Below, piece by piece: positions 21,179 to 33,415 of a DNA stretch of 64,000 nt (positions within the stretch are counted from its first letter, which is position 1; the number at the start of each line of letters is the position of its first letter). Location of the stretch: assembly GCA_947044405.1 (NCBI GenBank), contig CAMRHE010000167.1, positions 2,897,001-2,961,000 of the forward strand. Reading direction: 5' to 3'. The stretch is from Leptodactylus fallax (lineage: Eukaryota; Chordata; Amphibia; Anura; Leptodactylidae). A program made the translations under genes and the position numbers. Under the pieces are notes generated by a model. That model saw only the letters and a program-made list of their open reading frames with translations. It was not told where the DNA came from and searched no databases.

Positions 21179-24164
21179 GGCAGTGATTAAATCCCAACCC
21201 ATTGCAGCTGCACTCTGCTAGCACTAAGGGCATTACTGTCCTGATCAAACCGTGAGAGTCCATCTTTCAGCAAGAAGACAACCTATTTAGATGGGACCTT
21301 ACACTACAAAGACTCAGCTCTCTAGGCCCACAATTTGATCATAATGTGTGCTAAGAACCACTTTGACATAGTAGTAATGTCCTTAGCACCAGGGGAATGC
21401 TGCTGCAATGTTTTGAGCTTGTATTGCAGCTATGGCAGGGTGTACCTGACCATTTAATTCATATTGTTTGGTAGTGCCTATTGTGTCTATAATGACTATT
21501 TTTGTGTGTTTGTTTCACTATGCATATATGTATGGGTATGTTGCTGACAGTTCTTGGTTGTACACACTGCCCATCTGCCAAAGACTGTTCTAATAGAGCA
21601 TAATTACACTATCCCCCCAAAAAAAAATTCATTTGAAGGCAAAGGCCCAGAGAAAGTTAAGTCTTTGTAGTGTAGCACCTTATCTAAAGAGTTTGCCTTC
21701 TTGCTGGGCTCTCACAATTTGATCAAAATGTGCAATAAGAACCTCATTGACCTAGTAGCAATGCCCTTAGTGCTAACAGACTGCCGATGTTTTGTGTTTG
21801 TATTGAAGTCATGGCAATTTGCACCAGCCATGGCAATGTGCTGCTGCATATATTCACCCCTACCCTGTAGTAAAAAGCATCTACCCCGAGAAAATGTGAC
21901 ATAGGGCACATAACCTGCGATTGGTAAGAGGGGCAATAACATAAAGCAAAGTTCAAGCAAAAAAAACTTTCTTCCTGGAGTCACACCTGAATATTGCTCC
22001 TAAACATTTTATCATAACATCATCTGAAAGCTAAGATTCCTCTAGTCACAGCTAGCATTTAAAGTCATGACGTATAGCATAAGTCTTTGTTAGTGAAACA
22101 GTTAAAGTCCAGCACTTTGTATTCTTGGTAGATAAGTTGACTATTTAGTTTCTTTTTATACTGTGGCAATAGTTTGCAAAGCTCTTCAAAAAATTTCAGG
22201 TTTAATAATAGCAATATGACATTCATGAAAACACACTTTAAGCAAAGGTAATATGTATTATCCTGAATAAGAAGTGCACTCCGGTGACCCAAAGTGCACT
22301 CACTCAGAGCTCTATTAAGCATTTCCTGCAACTGTTCTTTACAGACATTTTACTTTGTTTTAGGGAAAACAATCTACAATTCATGCAGGTTGGCACCTAG
22401 GTGAACAAGATGGCAACTGAATAGTTTTAAAGAGAATCTCATGACTAGCTTAGTAAATAATTGAATTCTACATGTAACAACAATTCTGGAGCTTCATTCC
22501 TTTTATTCCTTCTGGTCATATATGGATAAATTGACAATTGGGTATTATTATTTACTTTTCTAAGGGTTCATACACAGCACTATCAGTACTGACAACGTTA
22601 TAATATATAGGGACACTGAGAAGGGAATTGGTAACACCAAGTTTTCAATTTATTTATATATTCTGAAGTGGAAGAACATAGGAAGGGGACAACTGCAAAA
22701 GGTTCTAAGAACAGATGCCCCAGAGCAGTTATTGTTATTATTACTTGTTAATGCATGTATTAAAGAGATATGGATGGTTCCTCTCTATGTACAATGCCTG
22801 AAAGGTAGAGCAGGAAGCTAAAGGATTCCTGCTTACCATTATATTCAACTAAGGTTGCTGAAAAAGTATTAGTAATTTGTGAGATTAAAAATGGGAGACA
22901 AAATGGGAATCAAGGAAGTAAGGTGCATTTTATTTTAAGATTTAAAAGCTATGGGAAGGTCTTACAAGCTATCAATAGGAAGAACTGGCCTCATTTTCAG
23001 TGATGAAATAAAAGTTATTGTAGGTGAGACCCCTAGCAGCAAGTAGTGCCCAAAGTTTGAGACATATTCACCATAGGAGTACATTTATACAATATTGCTG
23101 TACAACCTTTACATGGTTAGAAACACGTCCAGCAGCCATTTATCAGTGTGGCCAACATACACAAGGGTCGTGTATGACTCTCCGGGGAGGAAATAATTTG
23201 AAAGCAAATAATTTCTCGTTTGTAAATTAAAGATAGTTGTGTATCTAGTGGAGTGAAAATTAAGGTATAGGTAAAATAAAAAGAGAGTTGCATGTTCACA
23301 TTGCTGAACATGTGGAAGAAAAATGCCGGGAGTAGATGAACGATACTATCTTCTGTAATTGTTGCAACATGTCACCTCCAGTAAAGTAGTTTATAAGGTG
23401 CTACAGAAGTTGTTGGTGCTTCATAAATAAATAATAAATCTGAATAGTAAAGACAGGGTTATTGCAGGTAGTAATATTTTTTTATAAGAGGTGGTTTATC
23501 TGGTTGTGTTGAAAGTTTGAATGCTAGTAGCTGCTCATGCTGATTCACCAGGAATGATCCATATACATGATGTGTAATTTTTTTTATTAGGATGAAGCCG
23601 CATATGACTGAGTGTTTTGGTAAGCTGTCTACTGACCAAATGAGTACAGTCCCAAAGGCTCTACCTTGGGCACTGATTTTTTTTTTTTGTTTTCCATTTC
23701 CTTCCTATATGTAAAATTAAACAACTTTCTTAGTAGTCTTCATTAAAAATATGCTACCATTTTGTTGCTGTTGAGTATGTACATTTTCTTCACATGGCTG
23801 GTTGCCCTGCTGCTTCTGAAATAGGGCAACACAAGGCTCCTGTCTGCTGTGTGCTCTGGCTGTCATTTTGCTCTCAGTGTTAGAAATACAAGCAAAGAGG
23901 GAAGGATGTTGTATGCTGAAGGGGAGGACGATCTAAATTCTGCAGGGAGAGAGATTACAAAGGCAGCATTAGTATACAGAGGAAATGGAGAGAACCGAAG
24001 GCAGACTTTACAGGACTACCAGGGAGATATTACACTTACAGGCAGCATCAGTGTAGAGAGGAGAAATCCTGTGACAGAATGTGCAGGGGAGTGGAGAGAA
24101 ACCACACACAGGCATGATCAGTGTCTATGTCAGCACAGGGGATAGCAGGTGATCACACATACGG
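21179..24164. other. No gene recognised; a diverged direct repeat pair
   Basis: Blocks 21330-21440 and 21712-21820 are diverged direct repeats (CACAATTTGATCA...ATGTG...AAGAACC...TAGTA.CAATG). The longest ORF (23849-24145) is rich in short internal repeats (CAGGGAGA, GCAGCATTAGTATACAGAGG) and shows no domain. Possibly host intergenic DNA. Confidence 0.45.
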
Positions 24165-24169
24165 CCAAG

Positions 24170-25515
24170 TATTTCTCCCAGAAAATTATTGCAATTACAG
24201 GTTTTGTTATATTCATGTTTATTTGTGTGCATTGGAACAACACAAAAACCAGAGAAAAAAAGCCAAAAATGATATATTTCCATGCAAAACTCCAAAAATA
24301 GGCCAGACAAAATTACTGGCACCCTCAACTTAATATTTGGTTGCACACCCTTTGAAAAAAATAACTGAAATCAATCTTTTCCTATAACCATCAACAAGCT
24401 TCTTACATCTCTCAACTGGAATTTTGGACCACTTTTCTTTTGCAAACTGCTCCAGGTCTTTCATATTGAAGGGTGCCTTCTCCCAACAGCAATTTTAAGA
24501 TCTCTCCACAGGAGTTCAATGGGGTTTAGATCCAGACTCATTGCTGGCCACTTCAGAACCCTCCAGCACTGTTTCCTTCCATTTCTGGGTGCTTTTTGAA
24601 GTATGTTTGGGGTCATTGTCCTGCTGGAAGACCCATGACCTAGGATGCAATCCCAGCTTACTGACACTGAGTCCTACATTGCGAACCCAAATACTTTGGT
24701 AATCTTTAGATTTCATGATGCCTTAAACACAGTCAGGGTACCCAGTGCCAGAGGCAGCAAACAACCCCAAAACATCTTAAGAACCTCCACCATATTTGAC
24801 TGTTGGTACTGTGTTCTTTTCTGTTTTCGGTAAACAGTAGAATGATGTGCTTTACCAAAAAAACTCTATCTTGGTCTCATCTGTCCAAAAGACATTTTCC
24901 CAGAAGGATTTTGGCTTACTCACGTACATTTTGGCTGCTTATCCACCATCCAAGTTCTTTGGAACTTGATTGGGGCTGCTTATCCACCATCCGGACTATC
25001 TTGCATTGCGGCCTTTCATCAATTTTTCTCTTCCGTCCACATCCAGGGAAATTAGCTACAGTACCATGGGTTGTAAATTTCTTGATTATGTTGAACCATG
25101 GACAAAGGAACATAAAGATCTCTGAAGATAGACTTGTAACCTTGAGATTGTTGAGATTTTTCCACTATTTTGGTTCTCAAGTCCTCAGACAGTTCTCTTT
25201 TCCCCTTTCTGCTCTCCATACTTAGTTTGGCACACACAGACATACAATGCAATGAGTCAACTTCTCTCCTTTTTATCTTCTCTCCTTTTTACCTGTGACT
25301 TGCCACAGGTGAATTTGAACGAGCATCACATGCTTGAAACAAAGTTATTTACCTACAATTTTGAAAAGGCTGGCGATTTTTGGAGTTTTAATGAAATTAT
25401 GTCCATTTTGCCTTTTTTTTTCCTTTGTTTTTTTGTGTTGTTTCAATACACACAAATGAAATAAACATGCGTATAACAAAACTTGTGTAATTGCACTAAT
25501 TTTTTGAGAGAAAAA
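24170..25515 (-). mobile_element. Tc1/mariner element D, decayed
   Basis: Left repeat TTTCTCCCAGAAAATTATTG and right repeat TGCACTAATTTTTTGAGAG are inverted counterparts, extending through ACAGGTTTTGTTATA and TATAACAAAACTTGTG. Exact outer bases and TA targets have eroded, so the boundaries are approximate. A broken transposase lies between them on the minus strand. Confidence 0.8.
24330..25219 (-). pseudogene. Tc1 transposase of element D, heavily broken
   Basis: Starts MESRKGKRELSEDLRTKIVE at 25219 with the HTH region following. A frameshift near 25080 moves to FTTHGTVANFPGCGRKRKI. A short internal duplication (GGCTGCTTATCCACCATCC at about 24932 and 24976) disrupts the next segment. Later fragments are VFQQDNDPKHTSK (second Asp) and SLDLNPIELLWRDLK (Glu), and the end is KGCATKY at 24330. 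Multiple frames and missing segments mean no function. Confidence 0.82.
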
Positions 25516-25821
25516 AAAAATCAGGAGTGACCTGTGTCGAAATGAAGAAATGAAGTTTGCAGCCCAAAACTTGCAGCCTATAAATTATGTCACAACTATT
25601 TTTAGTATTAAGCCCTTTGCTGTATATTTTTGAAAAAGGGTGAAGAGACTATACAATTTTCAACATAAAGCAATAGTTTCCATCTGCTTGTTGCACATTG
25701 TTTATTTGTACTGACGTTGGATAATTCTCCTACTAAAAATGCTGCATTGCTTATTAGTCCACTATATGGGTTGTTGATAATCAGCACAATACTGTTAGCT
25801 TTGGTGAATAAAGGTTTAGAA

Positions 25822-26760
25822 CAGGGGTGTCAAACTAATTTTCGCTGAGGGCCCCATCAGCTTTATGGTTGTCTTCAAAGGGCCGTTAGTAATTCTGCGA
25901 CTGTATAAATGTAACTATGCCAGTTATGCGTAGTTACATTTATAGCCCATTGCCGGTAACCTTAATAGTGCCCCCCCCCCATTACCTGTGGAGAGACATT
26001 ATTACTGTAATAGTGCCCTAATAGTGTCCCCCCACAAGTAATTGTTGCCCCATATAGGTAATGCTATTACCTGAGGGGCATTATTACTGTAATAGTGCTC
26101 TAACAGCTTCTCCCACAGGTAATAGTTTGCCCCTCACACACATAAGTAATGCTACTACCTGTGGGGGCACTGTTACTGTAATAATGCCCTAATAGTGACT
26201 ATCACGGGTAATAATACCCCCAAGCACACACATAAGTAATGCTACTACCTGTGGGGGGCACTAATACAGCAATAGTGACCTAAAAGTGCCCCCCAAAGGT
26301 AATAGTTCCCCTCCACCCATACCATTCAATGTTCTGTAGCATTTTAAAATTATATTATACTTACAGTGAAGAGATGCAGCGTGCGGGACCTCCTCTTACA
26401 CACAGCATGTGTGCATCTATATTTTCCTCCCAAAACCTCAACTCCTAGTCTTTGATATCCCTGAAAGGAAAATAGAAAATTGCACAGGCCATGTGCAAGA
26501 GGAGGTCCTGCTGCATCACTTCTCTGAAAGTACAATAATTGTACAGTTCAGGGGTGCCCCTAACACTGTGGGGGCGGAGGGGGGCACTGAGGGAGATTTA
26601 CAGTTTGCGAATCGTGAGCAGACAGTAGTGCAGCTTTGCACTAACTGTCTGTACCTAGATCGCTTGCCAGTGCCGGTCCCTCTGGGTCTCTCCTTATGGC
26701 AAGTGTGGTCCTTTCTAGCGGGCCACAAAACAAAAGGTCGGGGCCAAATGTTGCATTTTA
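25822..26760. mobile_element. hAT element with internal array, right end eroded
   Basis: Starts CAGGGGTGTCAAACT. The right part keeps a GCGGGCCAC...GGGGCCAAATG-like subterminal, but the inverse terminus (AGTTTGACACCCCTG) is not found. The interior (25965-26330) is a degenerate array of units such as GGTAATGCTACTACCTGTGG and ACTGTAATAGTGCCC. The same units occur in the 54480-57693 hAT. Confidence 0.65.
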
Positions 26761-26769
26761 CGATACCTG

Positions 26770-27020
26770 CAAAGTGAATGGGATTTTGGCTCCCATCCAC
26801 ACATTGCAGTAAAAAATCCACAGCGGAAAATCCACTCTCGCGTTTTTGAAAATCGCAGCATATCAATTATACCTGCGGAAACGCTGGTGTTTTCCCTATA
26901 GGTATAATAGGGGCAGAAAGTCTGCAGAGGAAAACTCAGCAAAAATGAAATGATAAATACTGCAGAAAAAAACACGATGTGCATCCGCCACCATTTTTCA
27001 GGCAGCAAATGGGGCCTTAG
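26770..27020. mobile_element. MITE-like sequence, probably Harbinger-related
   Basis: AT-rich block with CAGCGGAAAATCCAC and an end GGGGCCTTAGCC followed by TAA. A similar opening (GGCTAGGTTTACATG after TAA) starts the Harbinger element near 27728. The family assignment is tentative. Confidence 0.35.
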
Positions 27021-28785
27021 CCTAAATTTGTATTATGGAGCTATTGTAACAAAATAATTTCCTTTTGAGATAAATAACATTTTTTTCTTCTATTCTACCT
27101 ACATACTATATTTTTATGCTTAAATTCATTCCCTTTATGTAATCTTGTATAATTTATGTCGAGTGTAAGTAATAACATGTGAGTGGGAGCAGAACTGCAG
27201 TTCCACTTCCATTCACTTCAATCAGATCAGAGCTGTTTCTGGCTGTATACCTAGCATATGGCTTCCTAGCGTACGAGTAGTAGGTAATAGATCATCAGTA
27301 TCAATTACCTTTAGGTCCTGGACAAGCCCTTTAATATAAAGCATCCTCCTTGGATAATGAATTTAATATATTTTAGAGTCATCTTATCTTTGTAATCTGT
27401 TTTTAAAGATGTATCCCATAGATATGGAAGAGCTGATGAAATGGTGGCTAAGGCTTGCTTCTGACAGCTAATGCTGAGTTCCTTAGTGACTAATCTTCAG
27501 CCCTTGAAGCATCTAAAGTGCATGTCTTTAGAGATTGGTTTTCTGAGCTATTTTTTTGCAACATTTGGAACATCTCTAGAGGGCTTTAGTGCAGGCTTTG
27601 TAAATGTCATGTAATATGTCCTTTAGATATTCAATTAGGAAGTTCCTGGCAGGGATATCTACACATAGCTGCTTCCCCCCTTGTAGTGCATGTGTTGCAG
27701 CATAATTGATAAGGTAATTTGGCAAATAAGGCTAGGTTTACATGTAGGAAAGTGTCACTGAATTTGCAATGGAATTTTCACAGCAACAGAAAATTTCTGC
27801 TTGTTAAAAACCACTGCGGAATTTGGCATGAAATTTCGTTGCAGAATCTGAAGCAAACTCCACCTACGTCTCTGCAGAGGCCATATTACACCTCACTTTG
27901 ATAGACACATGTGTTTCGCCCCAGAAGATGGGTGAATTAAATCAGGAGGACTGAAATGGTCGAAGAATATGGCAGCAGGTATGTCAATTTTTGTTTGTTG
28001 GTCAAATTACCTAGTGTTTTTTTTTTTTTTACGTATTAAGTAATTTTTATAAATTTGCTTCATTAACAGGAGCAAGAAAGAAGCATGGTGCATGACCAGG
28101 CGCTGCTATTGGGTTCACCCCATAATCCTACTGCATAGAAGGGGTTACCTTGCACATTTATACCGGGAATTGTGATGATGAACGTTTTTTACATCATATG
28201 TAGATTATATCTTGCTCCCTGTTAACATTGTATTAATTGTGATGCCAAAAATTGTGATCCCTTAACACTTGTTGTGCTACTGCATTATTGATGAATTAAT
28301 CATGATATTATGTGTTTCTTTCATTTGCAGATACCCTGAGAAATGTTTTAATTTCTGCTGGATGCCAGTCGAGGCTTTTGAGTAGCTGGATAGTATCCTT
28401 TCAGCGCATCTTCACAGGGAGGATAACCCCTTGAGGAGGTCCATTACACCAATGGAAAGGCTGCTCATCACGTTGTGGTGATTATTGACATTTTTAAATT
28501 TGTTAGTTTAATTTTGTTCACAAAACATTGTGTCCGTGGCCACAACCATACATGTCCTGGAGTCAAAAACAGATGGGCCACAGATTGATGTTTGTGTGTT
28601 GTATGTGATTTTACTGACCCAAACACTAGAATGAATTTTCATGTCCACTTTTGAATGTATACACATATTTTTACAGTATTTTCTATCGGCTGCTTACACA
28701 GCTGCAAAAACTATAGATGCTCATATTTAATTTTCAAATGGTGAATCATAACTTCACATAATACAATGAACTTAAATATGTTTGT

Positions 28786-30093
28786 ATACCCGCTTTTGGG
28801 CAACCCTAAGTTTCCTTCTGGTGTCTCTGATAGAGTCTTCCGGTAAACTGGCGTCGCCATGGTTTCTTTAGGGTGGGTCATCTCCGGAACGATTTAGGAT
28901 GGCGAGTGGGCCCAGGGGTTTCCCCCTCCAGCGATCTTCCTCCTCTGGACGCATGGCGTGGATTGCAGATCCGCCACTTCGTACGATCTCCCCCCCCCCC
29001 CCATGGCCCATGGAATTCAGAACCTAGTATACGTCTCTAGAACGGCTGTGTGTAGGTACCGGACCCTTGCGGTACTCCTTAGCTATTATTTACAAACTCT
29101 TGATAGAACCCCCAGCTGATGCTGTCCCTCACTCTCATTATCAGGAGGCCAGTTTTAAACTCATGTCCCGGTGGTATTGTGTCCCCTCGAGATTGCATGC
29201 TCTTATCCCACAGGTCCCATCAATGTGCTGGAGGTGTGGGGTGGAGGAGGGCACCATGTTACACATTTTTTGGTCTTGTAGTGCTCTATCCCCCTTTCTC
29301 AAGTAACTGAGACTTCCCTTCATTTGGTCCCTGCTCTGTTCCTCCTCCATCATTGCGAGTCCCCGATGCATATCTATAAGCACTCCCTGATTCGATTTTT
29401 AGTCCTCGTGGCTCGAGCATGTATCCTGCAATTTTGGAAGCAAACTGAACCTCCCCCTCTTTCCCTTTGGGTTTTGAAGGTCAATGTGATTATGCGTATG
29501 GAGAACCTCACCTCTTTCCTGCATGACACTGTTCAAACTTTTAACAAGACCTGGTTCTACTGGATGGAATTCCAACGTACCAGTGAATATCAGATGCTTC
29601 TCAGGCCTGTGCCTCCCCCATAGACCTACAGTGGGATGCTCTGGTTTTTATAGCTAACTGATGGGTTACTTATTCCTGACTATTCTTGACCCTCTGGCCT
29701 CACTCCCTGTGAGTTTTACTACTCTTTTTGAGGAAGAATTTTTGATTGCTTACACCCCTGGGGTCCTCCCCTGGACCCAGATACTGTTTCTGTATAGTCC
29801 CCATCTCCCCCTTCCCAAAAATTTTTTTTTTTTTTTTTTTTTTCTCTTTTCTTTCCTCTTCTCTTTCCTCTCGTTCTGTGTCTGTTTTTGTTGCCTCGCC
29901 CCCCTTCCCTTCCTCTTTTTTCTTTTCTTTCTCTTCCCCCCTCTTCTTGTCCTTTGGCCTCTACTCGAGGATCTCCCCGCTATTAACAGTATAAAATGTT
30001 ACTGCTGTCGTTGCAGTTATATGTTTTCACCGTATTTTCTGTATTCTGTATTTTATGTCTTTTTGAAAATCAATAAACTTTGAATTGGAAAAA
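28786..30093 (+). mobile_element. 5'-truncated L1 LINE, 12-bp TSD
   Basis: Flanked by AAATATGTTTGT (28774-28785 and 30094-30105). It contains the C-terminal end of ORF2, a 3'UTR with a T-run at 29820-29843, and the tail CAATAAACTTTGAATTGG plus an A-run. It is inserted in the Harbinger intron. About 1.3 kb remains of a normal 5-6 kb element. Confidence 0.87.
28830..29623 (+). pseudogene. L1 ORF2 C-terminal fragment
   Basis: The C-terminal Cys/His segment is clear: KLMSRWYCVPSRLHALIPQV then CWRCGVEEGTMLHIFWSC (about 29155-29283), as in L1 ORF2 proteins. A frameshift or stop follows SALSPFLK at 29306, and a second frame continues from about 29324 to 29623 (LNMTFL-like segments are not clear). 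Upstream coding (28860-29060) is degraded. Confidence 0.75.
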
Positions 30094-31249
30094 AAATATG
30101 TTTGTGTGCATGATGCCATATTAAACTGTTTCTAACTCTTTTTTGATTTGTGCCTTTTTTTGGACAATTACAGGTATGAAAATATGTCTTTACATGTTTA
30201 CTTATTTTTGTTTTCTCTTTCTCTTTCACATTTTTGGCAACTGGGGAGAGTTATGCATCCCAGCACCTCCAATTCTGGGTTGGTGGATCCACCATCTCTG
30301 GAATTGTGAGGAGAACATGCCACATTTTCTGGCAGCACTTGCAGCCCATATTGATGCCCAGTCTATTTGGTTTTGGTTGCAGGCAGCAGCAGGTTTTCAG
30401 ACTGTGGCCAATTTCCCCAACTGCATAGGTGCCGTAGATGGTAACCATCTTTGTGTGCAGCAGCCACCGCATTCAGGATCACAATACTTAAATTAAAAGA
30501 AGTATTTTTCAGTGGTACTGATGGGGGTGGCTGATGCCACATATAGATTTATTGCTATTGACGTCAGCGCCTATGGTAGTACTGGGTACTCCTGGGTGCT
30601 ACTGTTATCGACTTTAGGTCAAAGAGTGCTGATAAACCAGGTGACTCTGCCTCTTCCAAGGCTGCTTCTGGGTACCACGCATCCAGTCCCCTTCATTATG
30701 TTATAAGATGAGGCATTTCCACTGATGACAAACCTGCTGCGCCCATACCCACAGAGGGGACTGGATGCCTAGAAGAGGACCTTCAACATGAAGCTGAGCC
30801 AGGCACGATGCTTCTGCACCTTTGGGAACATGGCTAGTAAGAGGAGGAGCTTCACCTGTGGACTGCAGCTGGATGCTGACACGGTTGATATTGTGATCAA
30901 AGCTTCCTGTGAGTTTCACAACTATGTTCGGGACTACGACAGCCCCGACATGGAAGTAGAGTCACAGGTGGCTTTTGGAGAACCATCTCCCAAGCAAAAC
31001 TTTCATTGCGCATCCAAAAATCGGCAGAATAATAAAAGGTACTTCAAAACAGTCACGTTTGTTGGTGAGCCCTGTCATCCTGTTTCAGTTCTGCGAGCAG
31101 GTTTTACATGCACGTATGTGGAGGATCTCCTGAAGTCAAGACATCAGAGAGGGAGGTGACGGAGATTTCCACAACCTAGGTATTACTGATCTAGCCGCAA
31201 CTAACAGAAAGCCAAGTAGTTTACAGGTATGTTTTTTAAATTTAAGAGG

Positions 31250-31495
31250 GAAGATAAAGAGGAGAAGGAGGCAGGATTATACTCCAGTGCAATATCGGTG
31301 ACTGTCTGAATGGTGTGACGGACATCTGTCCAGAAGGGGCGCAGGAGCGTGCATCCCCAACAGACGTGTGACATCATAACCCTGTCACTATTGCATCTCC
31401 AACATCGGTTCGTGGTGGAGGGATAGATCTCATGAAGGACAGAGGGAACTCTGTAGCAACTAGAGAGGATCTTATAGTTGGTTTTTGATTTAGCC
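31250..31495 (-). pseudogene. L1 ORF2 C-terminal fragment, antisense
   Basis: Read on the minus strand: NYKILSSCYRVPSVLHEIYP, then CWRCNSDRVMMSHVCWGC, then LLRPFWTDVRHTIQTVTDI. This is the CWRC...H...C segment typical of L1 ORF2 C-termini. The expected Gly after CWRC is replaced. The element limits were not found, and it is too short for the usual ORF cut-off. Confidence 0.7.
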
Positions 31496-31499
31496 CCAC

Positions 31500-32224
31500 T
31501 GTTGGCTACCCCTCTTACTTGTAATGCTTGTACTGCCCTGGCTCAGGCTTGGAGAGTTGGCAGTTTCAATGTGTGCTGGCATTAGAGCTGACCACTCTGA
31601 CGTGCTCTCAACTGCCCCTGAGACAGAGAAGATTTATCTCACAAGAAACTGGGTAGGAGGAGGATAGGAGTCGTGCTTCATAAGAAGCTGCATAACGGGT
31701 ATTTGGGGCCCCTGGGACTTCCTTGCATTCAGCCCCCAGATCTTAATAAAGGGAGAGGCAAAGTTAATTTCTAATTTGGAGTGGAGTAAAGGCACCCCAT
31801 CACCATCTTAGTCTGGGAATACCTCACCCAAAGCCTGGATGTAGCTTCCCGATTGGAGACTACTACCCCTGTCGTGAAGCTGCAGAAGTTGAGAGTTACC
31901 CTGTTCTCAGAATAAAGGTCACCTTGGTTAAACTGCACCACTGCCACCTGAGTCGTTTCTGCATTTACCATCAGGGCCCTTCCGAACACCACCACATGGC
32001 TCAGGTAGAGAGAGGACCCCTATCCAACTGGAAGTGCCCCTGGGGGAACTACCACCACTATCAGGTACAATGCAGACCCCCCTCATCAGTGTCCAGCCTG
32101 GGAGGTAGGCTGGAGGAGTTTGGTAGAGTGTACTCAGCCTACCCTGTGACATCACCACTGCCACTACTACTTCCATCTTCCAATTCCCTCCCTCTGGGTT
32201 GTGGCACTAGAGTTTATAAAGATA
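31500..32224. other. Unidentified, possibly retroelement-derived, continues at 33792-33980
   Basis: No motif in either strand. The sequence is interrupted by Tc1 element E at a TA, and the continuation (33792-33980) has ATTAATAAAG, which looks like a polyadenylation signal. Confidence 0.3.
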
Positions 32225-32403
32225 TACAGTCATGGCCAAAAGTTTTGAGAATGACACAAATATTATATTTTCACATGATCTGCTGCCCTCTGGTTTTTAT
32301 GTGTGTTTGTCAGATGTTTTTATCACATACAGAAATATAATTGCATTCATATTATGAGTAACAGAAGCTTATATTGACAGTTAGAATGAGTTAATGCAGC
32401 AAG

Positions 32404-33296
32404 TCAATATTTGCAGTGTTGACCCTTCTTCTTCAGGACCTCTGCAATTCTCCCTGGCATGCTCTCAATCAACTTCTGGACCAAATCCTGACTGATAGCA
32501 GTCCATTCTTGCAGAATCAATGCTTTAATTTTGTCTGAATTTTTTGGTTTTTTTTGGCCCCCCCCCCCTTTGTTGATTGCCCAAAAGTTTTCAATGGGAT
32601 TAAAATTGGGGGGGTTTCGGGCCCAGGCCAAAAAAATCTTTTTTTTTTTCTCCCCCCCCTATTTATTTCCCCCCTTTTTTATTGGGGGGGGGCCCCCCCC
32701 TGGGCAAAAAAGGGTTGTGTGGCGCCCCACACCTCTTGGGGGGGGTGGTGGTTGGTTTTTTTGTGAGACCCTCCTCCTATTCTTTTTTTTTTTTTGTTTT
32801 TTGTTTGTGGGCGAGGGGGCGGCCGCGGTGGCGTGGCACCCCCCCCCCCATTCGTGGTTGGTTGGGTTTTTGTTTGGTGGGGAGTTGAGAGGAGGGTGGG
32901 CGCCCCTCCTCTCCTCCCCTTCTTTTATTGTTTTTATTTGCAATATCCACCAAACAACAGAAGAAAGGACATAAAAAAATAACTCACCCCCCCCCCTCCG
33001 CAGTCCACTCCCTGTACCTTTTGCAGAATATCAGTCTGTCCCTGATGTTTTTTCTGGAGAGAAGTGGCTTCTTTGCTGCCCTCCTTGAGACCAGGCCTTG
33101 CTCCAAGAGTCTCCACCTCACAGTGCGTGCAGATGCACTCACACCTGCCTGTTGCCAATCCTCAGCAAGCTCTGCACTGCTGGTGGCCCGGCCCCCGGGG
33201 GGGAAAAACTTTAAGGGGGGGGGCCGGGGGGCGGGGGGGTGTGGGGGGGGGCGGGGGGGGCTTGGGGGGGAAAGGGGGCCCCCCCCCGGGGGGGGT

Positions 33297-33328
<32 letters not shown>

Positions 33329-33415
33329 AAATTTCTGGGGGGAAAACTCTTGCCCAGTTAGGCCATTTTTGTGCAGTGCAATGATGACTGCACGTGTTTC
33401 TTTAGAGATAACCAT
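32404..33415 (-). pseudogene. Tc1 transposase of element E, obscured by homopolymer sequence
   Basis: The N-terminus begins at 33415 (MVISKETRAVIIALHKNGLTG). A G/C-homopolymer block (33185-33345) then replaces the expected coding sequence. Recognisable pieces return at 33000-33180 (SARTVRWRLLEQGLVSRRAA, KKPLLSRKNIRDRL) and at the C-terminus 32404-32631 (NPIENFWAINK with the Glu; VQKLIESMPGRIAEVLKKKG). The middle, including the first two catalytic Asp residues, is not readable. Biological decay and assembly error cannot be separated here. Confidence 0.72.
32540..33345. other. Probable assembly or consensus artefact
   Basis: Runs of G or C up to about 30 long, mixed with T runs, replace otherwise recognisable Tc1 sequence. 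Short correct stretches reappear between them (for example TTTTCAATGGGATTAAAATT near 32589). Nothing similar occurs elsewhere in the window. Confidence 0.75.

Larger units (their letters stand above)
27728..31160 (+). mobile_element. PIF/Harbinger element, right terminus not found
   Basis: Presumed left end GGCTAGGTTTACATG after TAA (27725-27727). A Harbinger transposase split by an intron occupies 28331-31160. An L1 3' end (28786-30093) has inserted in that intron. The matching right terminus could not be seen, so the right limit is simply the last recognisable coding sequence. Confidence 0.55.
28331..31160 (+). pseudogene. Harbinger (HARBI1-like, DDE_Tnp_4) transposase in two exons, multiply frameshifted
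   Basis: DDE transposase of the PIF/Harbinger superfamily. Exon 1 follows a good acceptor (TTTCATTTGCAG, ending at 28330). It reads YPEKCFNFCWMPVEAFE, one stop, then SITPMERLLITL, to about 28478. The text resumes at 30232 with LATGESYASQHLQF, so the intervening 1.75 kb is an intron enlarged by an L1; the acceptor there is degraded (TTTCAC instead of an AG end). Then NFPNCIGAVDGNH (first Asp), PPHSGSQYLN, VLMGVADATYRF, AIDVSAYGSTG (second Asp), DEAFPLMTNLLRPYP (Glu), and FGNMASKRRSF to VRDYDSPDMEVESQ. At least four stops or shifts break it. Confidence 0.85.

Noticed and set aside
23849..24145. 98-aa ORF as a possible host exon
   Set aside because: It is made of short internal repeats, has no domain and no convincing splice sites; most likely chance.
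32659..33384. Pro- and Gly-rich ORFs
   Set aside because: They come from the homopolymer block that is probably an assembly error.
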